Origin: Marinobacterium weihaiense
GTDB taxonomy: Bacteria; Pseudomonadota; Gammaproteobacteria; Pseudomonadales; Balneatricaceae
Assembly (NCBI RefSeq): GCF_019061305.1
Contig: NZ_JAHQZT010000011.1
Location: 1-64,000 of the forward strand
Reading direction: 5' to 3'
Length of the DNA stretch: 64,000 nt
Every line of letters begins with the position of its first letter. The stretch's first letter is position 1. Positions 57,631-64,000 of this stretch are shown piece after piece. A model generated the notes under the pieces. That model saw only the letters and a list, made by a program, of their open reading frames with translations. It had not been told where the DNA came from and did not search any database. Made by a program: the position numbers and the translations under genes.

Positions 57631-60492
57631 TTGTCACAAGCGCCATTCGTACCCGGACAACGTTGGATCAGTAACAGCGAAGCCGAGCTGGGGCTCGGAA
57701 TCGTGGTTGAATATGCAAACCGTCGTGTTGAAATCCGCTTTCCGGCGGCCGAGGAAACACGCACCTATGCCGCCGACAACGCACCCTTGAGCCGGGTGGC
57801 GTATGAGCCGGGCGATCGGATCTGCAATCTGCTCGGTGATGAAATGGAGGTGGTTGAGCGTTTCGAGCACAACCAGTGCTTCATTTACAGTTGTGTGGAT
57901 CCCGAAGGTGCAGAGGTGATTCTGCCCGAACTGGAACTGGACAGTGCCGTTCATTTCAGCAAACCCCAGGAGCGCCTGTTTGCCGGTCAGATCGACCGCA
58001 ACGGCCTGTTCAAGCTGCGAGTGGCCACGCTGGAGCATCAGCACCGCCTGCATGCCTCTGACGCCTATGGTCTGCTGGGCGCGCGCGTCCAGTTGCTGCC
58101 ACATCAGTTCTATATTGCCGGTGAGCTGAGCAGTCGCATGGCACCACGTGCCCTGCTGGCGGATGAAGTCGGCCTTGGCAAGACCATCGAAGCCGGTCTG
58201 GTGCTGCATCAGCGCCTGATCAGCGGTCGTGCCCGCCGGGTTTTGGTGGTGGTGCCCGACACACTGGTGCATCAGTGGCTGGTCGAAATGCTGCGCCGCT
58301 TCAACCTGATGTTCACTTTGCTGGATGAAACACGCTGTGCCGAAATCGAGGCCAGTGGCCAGGACAACCCCTTTGAAAGCAGTCAGTTGGTGATTTGCCC
58401 GCTGTCACTGCTGACCCGTTCTGAAGCGCGCCAAGTTCAGGCCGAGGCTGCCGGCTGGGATATCATGGTGGTGGATGAAGCCCACCACCTGGGCTGGAGC
58501 GTCGAGGCACCCAGCCATGCTTACTTGTGTATTGAAGCGCTGGCACAGAAAACCCCGGGCGTCCTGCTGCTGACCGCCACGCCGGAGCAGCTGGGACCGG
58601 AGGGGCACTTTGCCCGTTTGCGCCTGCTTGATCCGGCGCGCTACCCCGATCTGCAGCAGTTCCTCGATGAAGAACATGTCTACCTGCAGCTGAACAACCT
58701 GATCGAGCCTTTGTTGGGCGAGCAGGGCTGTGATGTTCTGCGGACCGATATACATCTGCAGCAGGCACTGGCAGAGCGCTTGGGCGATGACGCGGTACAG
58801 CGCTGGCTGCAGCAGGATGCAGCGGCTCAGCCCGATGCCCTGGATGGCCTGGTGCGTCAGCTGATCGACCGTCAGGGCACCGGCCGCGTCCTGTTCCGCA
58901 ACACGCGTGATACCGTCGCCGGTTTCCCGCAGCGACAGCTGCAGGCCGCGTACCTGGAGATGCCGCCGGAGCTGGCGCTGTTCGATGAAGAGGTGGCACC
59001 CGAAGCCTGGCTACACCCGGAAAAGATCATGGGAGCCGACTGGATCGACGCCGATACCCGTGTGGAGTGGCTGGTCGAGTGGCTCAAGTCTAACCGCAAT
59101 GAAAAGGTGCTGGTGATCTGTGCCCACGCCGAAACGGCGGTGGCGCTGGAAGACCAGCTGAATCTGCGCGAAGGCGTGCGTTCGGCGGTTTTCCATGAAG
59201 GCATGAGCCTGGTCAACCGTGACCGCGCCGCCGCCTATTTTGCCGAGGAGGAGCTGGGTGCCCAGGTGCTGGTGTGTTCCGAAATCGGCAGTGAAGGGCG
59301 CAACTTCCAGTTTGCCCATCACCTGGTGCTGTTCGATCTGCCACTGACACCGGACCTGCTGGAGCAGCGTATCGGGCGTCTGGACCGCATTGGGCAGCGT
59401 GAAGATATTCAGATTCATGTACCGGTCTATGAGGGCGGCACGGCGTCAGCGCTGTTGCGCTGGTATGACGAGGGGTTGGACGCGTTCAGCCGCGTCTGTG
59501 CCGTTGGCGATGCGCTTTATCGCCGCTTTGCGCCACAGTTGCTACAGGCTTTGCAGGCACCGGAGGACAGCGAGGCGCTGGGTGCTCTGATCAACGAGAC
59601 ACGCCAGGCCCGCGAAAGTCTGGAGCTGGACCTGTCGCGCGGACGGGATCGTCTGTTGGAGATCAGCAGCTGCCATCCGCAGCGAGCGGCCGCCCTGCTG
59701 GACGAAGTGGCCTCTAGCGAAAGCAGCGAGCAGCTGCAGGCATTTGCCGAAAAGCTGTTCGACCGATTTGGAGTGGATACCCAGCCGCATGGTCCGGACG
59801 GCCTGGTGCTGCATCCCGGTGAGCACATGCTGTGTCAGCTGCCTGGCCTGCCGGAAGAGGGGCTGACCCTGACCTTCAATCGCGAACGTGCGCTGTCCCG
59901 CGAAGATATCCAGTTCATGAGCTGGGAACACCCGTTGCTGACCGGCACCATGGAGCTGATCAGCAGTGGCGAGCTGGGCAACTGTACCGTGTGTACTTTG
60001 AAACTGCCGCCGCTGCAGGCCGGCACACTGTTGCTTGAGCTGGTCTACGAGCTGCGCTGCACGGCACCGCGCTATCTGCAGCTGGAACGCTACCTGCCTA
60101 CCGGCAGCGTGCGCATGCTGGTGGATCCCGAAGGTCGGGACCTGGCCGGGGCGCTGGGCCATGAGCCACTGAACCAGGTCTTGCAGACGGTGAGCCGCGC
60201 CACCGGGCAGAAGATGGTGCGTCTGGCACGGGAGCAGATTACCCAACAGCTCAAGTCGGCCGAGGGCCGTGTGGGTGCGCAGCTGGACAAGCTGCGCGCT
60301 CAGGCGCGTGAACAGCTGCGGCAGCAGCGCAGCGAAGAGTACGAGCGTTTGGCGGCGCTGGCAAAGGTCAATTCGATGATCCGGCAGGAAGAGCTGGACG
60401 CACTGCAGGCGGACACCGAACAGATGCAGTCGGCCATGGATAGCATGGAGCTGAAACTGGACGCTATCCGTGTCATTCTGGTGCGTGAGTAA
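57631..60492 (+). CDS. rapA: RNA polymerase-associated ATPase RapA
   Basis: SWI2/SNF2 ATPase that recycles RNA polymerase. 953 residues, close to the E. coli length. The N-terminal Tudor-like start GQRWISNSEAELGLGIVVE matches the family. Motif I ADEVGLGKT at 177-185, DEAH at 282-285, helicase C-terminal block ICSEIGSEGRNFQFAHHLVLFDLP and QRIGRLDRIGQ, then the RapA-specific C-terminal domain. The start is TTG at 57631, with GGGGAG nine bases upstream; no ATG fits. Confidence 0.96.
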   Translation: MSQAPFVPGQRWISNSEAELGLGIVVEYANRRVEIRFPAAEETRTYAADNAPLSRVAYEPGDRICNLLGDEMEVVERFEHNQCFIYSCVDPEGAEVILPELELDSAVHFSKPQERLFAGQIDRNGLFKLRVATLEHQHRLHASDAYGLLGARVQLLPHQFYIAGELSSRMAPRALLADEVGLGKTIEAGLVLHQRLISGRARRVLVVVPDTLVHQWLVEMLRRFNLMFTLLDETRCAEIEASGQDNPFESSQLVICPLSLLTRSEARQVQAEAAGWDIMVVDEAHHLGWSVEAPSHAYLCIEALAQKTPGVLLLTATPEQLGPEGHFARLRLLDPARYPDLQQFLDEEHVYLQLNNLIEPLLGEQGCDVLRTDIHLQQALAERLGDDAVQRWLQQDAAAQPDALDGLVRQLIDRQGTGRVLFRNTRDTVAGFPQRQLQAAYLEMPPELALFDEEVAPEAWLHPEKIMGADWIDADTRVEWLVEWLKSNRNEKVLVICAHAETAVALEDQLNLREGVRSAVFHEGMSLVNRDRAAAYFAEEELGAQVLVCSEIGSEGRNFQFAHHLVLFDLPLTPDLLEQRIGRLDRIGQREDIQIHVPVYEGGTASALLRWYDEGLDAFSRVCAVGDALYRRFAPQLLQALQAPEDSEALGALINETRQARESLELDLSRGRDRLLEISSCHPQRAAALLDEVASSESSEQLQAFAEKLFDRFGVDTQPHGPDGLVLHPGEHMLCQLPGLPEEGLTLTFNRERALSREDIQFMSWEHPLLTGTMELISSGELGNCTVCTLKLPPLQAGTLLLELVYELRCTAPRYLQLERYLPTGSVRMLVDPEGRDLAGALGHEPLNQVLQTVSRATGQKMVRLAREQITQQLKSAEGRVGAQLDKLRAQAREQLRQQRSEEYERLAALAKVNSMIRQEELDALQADTEQMQSAMDSMELKLDAIRVILVRE

Positions 60493-60575
60493 GTCATTAT
60501 GCCTGACCGGCGTCATGGCAAGGGCGTCGGTTGGGCGTAAAATGGACAGTTGTTTCCATTTCCGGAGGTTCCAGC

Positions 60576-60773
60576 ATGGATATTGCGGCCATGAGTACGG
60601 GCATGAGCCAGTTGCAGACGCAGAGCGAGCACGCGGTCAAGGCCAGCAACCTGGTCAAGGATCATATGGAAATGGTCGGTGAACAGGTAATGCAGTTGAT
60701 TGATAGCGTGGCGCCGGTCGCGGCACCCGATCCTTCCAGCCCGCTGGGGCACAGCATTGATATTCGGGTCTGA
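60576..60773 (+). CDS. YjfB-family small putative motility protein
   Basis: 65 residues. The opening MDIAAMSTGMSQLQTQSE is typical of the YjfB family (putative motility protein). GGAGG before the ATG at 60576 decides the start; the frame is open upstream. The role is unproven. A terminator follows about 28 bp downstream. Confidence 0.8.
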   Translation: MDIAAMSTGMSQLQTQSEHAVKASNLVKDHMEMVGEQVMQLIDSVAPVAAPDPSSPLGHSIDIRV

Positions 60774-60800
60774 ACGCGGGCCTGTATCGCTGAAACGAAA

Positions 60801-60822
60801 AAAGACGCCTTTGGGCGTCTTT
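60801..60822 (+). terminator. Bidirectional hairpin terminator
   Basis: AAAGACGCC pairs with GGCGTCTTT around a TTTG loop, with A-run and T-rich flanks on each side. It serves the YjfB gene (plus strand) and can also end the leftward lysine-rich peptide/RHH unit. Confidence 0.8.
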
Positions 60823-60842
60823 CTCGTTTGGTCAGTCCAGAC

Positions 60843-60962
60843 TTACTTGGCGGACTTCAGCAATTTCTTCAGCTTCTTCACCTTGCTCTGGTGCTTGGCG
60901 ATTTTAGCCTTGCGTGCCTTGATCAGTTTTTTGACTTCTTTCTGTTTCAGCTGCTTGGACAT
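60843..60962 (-). CDS. 39-residue lysine-rich basic peptide
   Basis: 39 codons, ATG at 60962, with GGAGA seven bases upstream and TAA at 60843. It carries 16 Lys and one Arg against a single Glu, and is predicted to be one long amphipathic helix (VKKLIKARKAKIAKHQSK). It follows the RHH gene by 27 bp on the same strand and ends just before a terminator. No family was recognised. Nucleic-acid binding is plausible from charge alone. Confidence 0.65.
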   Translation of the reverse strand: MSKQLKQKEVKKLIKARKAKIAKHQSKVKKLKKLLKSAK

Positions 60963-60989
60963 GTTGATGTCTCCAGTCGGTTGGTCGAA

Positions 60990-61163
60990 TTAATTTGATG
61001 CCGTGTCATGCGCTTCAATGAATCCCCGGATGAAGCGGCGTATTTCGCGCGCTGCACTGGTATCCAATTCGTCGCACAACGCGACAAAACGGTCACGCTC
61101 TTCATCGTTGATGCGGATGACGAGCTGGCTGTTTTTTGCTTTGCTCTTTTTTTTGCCACTCAT
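60990..61163 (-). CDS. Small ribbon-helix-helix DNA-binding protein
   Basis: 57 residues. A basic N-terminus (SGKKKSKAKN) is followed by SQLVIRINDEERDRFVALCDEL, a beta strand plus helix A pattern of RHH proteins, then a second helix. GGAGG before the ATG at 61163 decides the start. A 21-bp palindrome lies about 50 bp upstream, consistent with autoregulation. It may regulate the basic-peptide gene downstream. Confidence 0.7.
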   Translation of the reverse strand: MSGKKKSKAKNSQLVIRINDEERDRFVALCDELDTSAAREIRRFIRGFIEAHDTASN

Positions 61164-61211
61164 ATGGCGCCTCCGAACAGGGATGACCAAAGCGTAAAGC
61201 AAAAACCTGCA

Positions 61212-61232
61212 TGTATATATAGTGTATATACA
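61212..61232. promoter_or_regulatory. AT-rich palindrome upstream of the RHH gene (candidate operator)
   Basis: TGTATATA and TATATACA form a perfect 8-bp inverted repeat around a 5-bp centre, in an otherwise GC-rich region. It lies between the RHH start and the end of the diguanylate cyclase gene, where a minus-strand promoter is expected. The TATATA core could double as a -10 element. Confidence 0.65.
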
Positions 61233-61263
61233 TTGTAGAGGCTAGCAGCTGTAGCCGGGCGGG

Positions 61264-63999
61264 TCAAACCGGGCGTGCGTACCTGGCCTGCCTGGCGGTT
61301 GGCAGAGTATCATTCTGCAGGCAGACGCGATCACGTCCGTCATGCTTGGCCTGATACAGCGCCTGATCGGCTCGTCGACACAGGCTTGAATAGGTATCGC
61401 CCGCTGTCCATGTGGCGACACCGATACTGGCTGTACATTGGCCCACCCCGGCAAACCGGTGTTGGCGTATGGTCTGCAACAGTTGTTTGGCCAGCGCCGC
61501 GGCTGTCGCCAGGTCCGTCTGTGGGCAGATCAGCATGAACTCTTCGCCACCCCAGCGGGCAATGATGTCATGTTCGCGGCTACTGCCTTTGAGGATGGCG
61601 GCAAAGTCGGTCAGGACAACATCTCCCTGCTCATGGCCAAAGGTGTCATTGACGTGCTTGAAGTGGTCGATGTCGACCAGCATCAGGCTAAAGGTGTAGG
61701 CGGCATCTTCCTGCGCCAGCAACTCTTGCTGTTCGAAGGCGCGCTCCAGATAAAGACGGTTCTTCAGCCGGGTCAGTCGGTCCGTCGTGGACAGCTGTTC
61801 CAGCATCCGGTTTTTGATCTTGAGCTCTTCATGGGCCGTCATCAGCTGGTTGCGGCTGTCCTGTATGCGGGCATTGAGACGAGCCAGCTTGCGGTTCCAG
61901 AGTAGAATCAGCGTCACCAGCAGCAGCGTTGCCACGGCCGCCTGGGTGATCAGGCGGTAGTCGGGAGGCTCGGCCAGAATCGGCACCTGTAGCCAGCGTG
62001 AGGTTATGGTTTCGAACCGTTCGGGTCCGATGGACTGGATCGCCTTGTTGACGATCTGCAGCAATACAGCCTCGTCGCTGCGGGTGGCCAGAACAGCTGG
62101 ATAGGTCGGTTCCAGTTCACCGGAAATCTTGATGTCGCTGTGGTGGCCGGTCACGATAGCCCGACTGATGACGGGCAGGGTATCGACCAGGCCAAAGGCT
62201 TCACCGGCTGCCACGGCTGTCATGGCCGCATCGATATTCGGGTAGGGGCGCAGGTGCAGTTCGGGATGGTGGCGTTCCAGGTGAACCTGTACATGGCTGC
62301 CATCGGTTACGGCCAGGCGGTTCGTCTGCAGCTGCAAGAAGTTGCGTACGTACACTTCGTCCAGGCCTGTCGCAATCACCAGGGCGCTGTTCAGCAAGGG
62401 TTGGCTGAGGCTCACGGCCGGATCATCAAAGCCGGGCGGGGTGCGTGAAATGAGATCGCAATCACCGCGTTTGAGCAGCCTCAGGGCCTGGCGAAAATTG
62501 TCCACGCTGACCAGGCGTACACTGAGGCCGGCATTATGACGTATGACGTCCAGCAGTTCGGCAAATGCGCCGATATGATTGCCGCTGCTTTGGGTAATGT
62601 CTTCATACGGCAGTCGCTGCCGCGTCACGCAGATACGGATGGCGGCACGGGATTCCATCCAGGCTAGTTCTTGCCCCGTCAGATGGAGGAAATTGCTGGC
62701 CTGAGAGCCCTTGCCGGTCCACTTTTGCAGAATCTGGCGCTTCTCCTGCTCGGTCAGGCTGTCCATCGCCTTCTGCAGAACCTGCTTCAGCAGCGGTTTG
62801 CTGCGGGTAATGCCCAGGCGCAACGACAGAGGTTCGCTCGCAATCACCTGATGGGGGGCGGAGCCGGCGACGCCGGGAATGCCGTATTTCTGCAGCAGGT
62901 GCTCGGCAACGCGCATGATTTCAATGGTGACTTCATCGGTGCCGGTGCTGACCCGCATCAGAGCCTCAAGGCTGTCGTTTGCCGGTTCCACCTGAAAGGT
63001 GTCCTGGGTTGCGAGCTGCTCATAGGTATAAAACCCTTTAGGTAGCACCAGCGGGCGTGCCTTGAGGTCTGCAACGGAAGCAATCGGGGGGCTATCTGCT
63101 CGACGAAAGATACCCTGTGCCAAGCGCAGGTAGGGTGTCGTGAAATGCATGTAGCGCTCGCGCTGCTGACTATGCACGATGTTGGTCATGACATCCAGCT
63201 CGCCACGGCGCAGCATTTCAAGATAGTCGTTCCAACTGTGACCGGTCACAAACTCGACCCGGAGCCCCACCCGTTGTGCCAACAGCCGGATGAAGTCCAC
63301 CGAATGCCCGACCGGCTGGCCATCTTCATGAAAGCTGAAGGGTTCGAACGTGGCTTCGTTGTGTACTCGAATCACTGGATGCGTGCGAACGAATTCCCGC
63401 TCTTCGGAAGTCAGTGCTGCTGTTTGCTGACGTTCGATCAGCGCATTGGAACGCGTACCGACCCAGCGGTTGATCAGTGCTTGCCATTCCTGCTCGGTAA
63501 TGCTGTCCAGCCCCTTTTGCAGTAATGACTGGATAGCTGGCCGATCGGTTCTGACCCCGAAGCGAAGATCTTCCCGGCCCACGGCATCGAGGCGAAATTC
63601 GCCCGCCACCTTGATGTTGGTGTAGGCATTTTGGGTGGCGTAATGGTAGCCTGACGTCAGGTTCTGAATGGCGGCATCAATCTCGCCAAAGGCCAGAGCG
63701 CGGGTCAGGCTTTCGTAATCGTCATACTCGCTGATGCGAATATCCTGGCGCTTGCGCAGTTCGCGAATATAAAAGATGTTGCGCAGCACGCCCACGTGAC
63801 GGCCCGAGAGATCGGCCGGTCCCTGGTACTCGCCAAAGCGCTTGTCGGTAAACACGACGGTCGGGATTTCGAAGTAGGGTGTCGTGTAGAGAATGAACGA
63901 GGTGCGCTCGGGCTTGAAGGAAACATCGGCAATGGCATCGACCTGTTTTTGGCGCAGTCCTTCAAGGTTATCTCCCCATTCACCTATCCGTGCCTTCAA
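61264..63999 (-). CDS. Diguanylate cyclase with tandem SBP_bac_3 sensor domains (partial)
   Basis: At least 911 residues; the 5' end lies beyond the window. Three periplasmic solute-binding (SBP_bac_3-type) domains occur in tandem, at about 1-175, 205-430 and 465-675 of the visible part. The repeated SLTEQEWQALINRWVG-like endings mark each boundary. A TM helix at about 685-705 (AVATLLLVTLILLWNRKL), a coiled linker and a GGDEF domain with RWGGEEF follow. It should make c-di-GMP in response to small molecules, perhaps amino acids. The N-terminal signal is not visible. Confidence 0.88.
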   Translation of the reverse strand: MKARIGEWGDNLEGLRQKQVDAIADVSFKPERTSFILYTTPYFEIPTVVFTDKRFGEYQGPADLSGRHVGVLRNIFYIRELRKRQDIRISEYDDYESLTRALAFGEIDAAIQNLTSGYHYATQNAYTNIKVAGEFRLDAVGREDLRFGVRTDRPAIQSLLQKGLDSITEQEWQALINRWVGTRSNALIERQQTAALTSEEREFVRTHPVIRVHNEATFEPFSFHEDGQPVGHSVDFIRLLAQRVGLRVEFVTGHSWNDYLEMLRRGELDVMTNIVHSQQRERYMHFTTPYLRLAQGIFRRADSPPIASVADLKARPLVLPKGFYTYEQLATQDTFQVEPANDSLEALMRVSTGTDEVTIEIMRVAEHLLQKYGIPGVAGSAPHQVIASEPLSLRLGITRSKPLLKQVLQKAMDSLTEQEKRQILQKWTGKGSQASNFLHLTGQELAWMESRAAIRICVTRQRLPYEDITQSSGNHIGAFAELLDVIRHNAGLSVRLVSVDNFRQALRLLKRGDCDLISRTPPGFDDPAVSLSQPLLNSALVIATGLDEVYVRNFLQLQTNRLAVTDGSHVQVHLERHHPELHLRPYPNIDAAMTAVAAGEAFGLVDTLPVISRAIVTGHHSDIKISGELEPTYPAVLATRSDEAVLLQIVNKAIQSIGPERFETITSRWLQVPILAEPPDYRLITQAAVATLLLVTLILLWNRKLARLNARIQDSRNQLMTAHEELKIKNRMLEQLSTTDRLTRLKNRLYLERAFEQQELLAQEDAAYTFSLMLVDIDHFKHVNDTFGHEQGDVVLTDFAAILKGSSREHDIIARWGGEEFMLICPQTDLATAAALAKQLLQTIRQHRFAGVGQCTASIGVATWTAGDTYSSLCRRADQALYQAKHDGRDRVCLQNDTLPTARQARYARPV

Positions 64000-64000
64000 G

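Overview
The window is about 64 kb of chromosome with GC-rich coding sequence. The gene content and gene order fit a marine gammaproteobacterium of the Oceanospirillales type (Marinobacterium-like). The supporting genes are purM-purN-DUF3108, hda, trhO, tcdA, rapA, a CrbS-type sodium/solute symporter kinase, a TAXI-TRAP transporter and several c-di-GMP proteins. The lineage is inferred from style and not proven. No tRNA, rRNA, CRISPR array or prophage was seen.

Layout, left end (1-5.4 kb). The tail of an IS transposase abuts a tandem-repeat (VCBS/cadherin-like) surface protein that has lost its 5' part. It is followed, with overlapping or tight spacing, by a GAF-like/TM/HlyD adaptor and a PqqD-like/M50 metalloprotease/HlyD fusion. 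Together these look like a dedicated export or surface-display module with no ABC ATPase in view.

5.4-15 kb. YjbQ; a sodium:solute symporter with a 44-residue partner protein downstream and a broken or recoded small ORF upstream; sbcD and sbcC separated by an opposing EamA permease gene; a DUF294-type nucleotidyltransferase; and a Fur-box-preceded bfd.

15-22.3 kb (minus strand). A compact four-gene operon: lone receiver, membrane-anchored PAS/degenerate-kinase/DEDDh exonuclease fusion, small two-TM protein, and a CrbS-like SSS-STAC histidine kinase. It is followed by a chemotaxis receptor. With the nearby DUF294 gene this resembles the acetate-switch neighbourhood.

22.6-33.4 kb. A spermidine-synthase-like protein, a GNAT, a PLD lipoprotein, an EAL-YkuI_C protein, the purM-purN-DUF3108-yfcL operon, and divergently hda, a pseudouridine synthase, a zinc-ribbon protein, tcdA and trhO.

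33.6-48.4 kb. Amino-acid and organic-acid catabolism. An XRE regulator diverges from an AGCS symporter followed by aspA-ansA (asparagine to aspartate to fumarate). Then come prephenate dehydratase, trmH, dctB-dctD, a strong sigma-54 promoter, a TAXI-TRAP transporter and lhgO. This last set looks like a regulated uptake-and-oxidation unit for 2-hydroxyglutarate or a similar hydroxy-dicarboxylate.

48.7-64 kb. A large PAS/GAF/GGDEF/EAL protein, a D-2-hydroxyacid dehydrogenase, alaC, an unrecognised membrane protein followed by an SGNH lipoprotein and a UDG-family protein, rapA, a YjfB-type small protein, a small ribbon-helix-helix/lysine-rich peptide cassette with a palindromic operator, and a three-SBP-domain diguanylate cyclase cut by the right edge.
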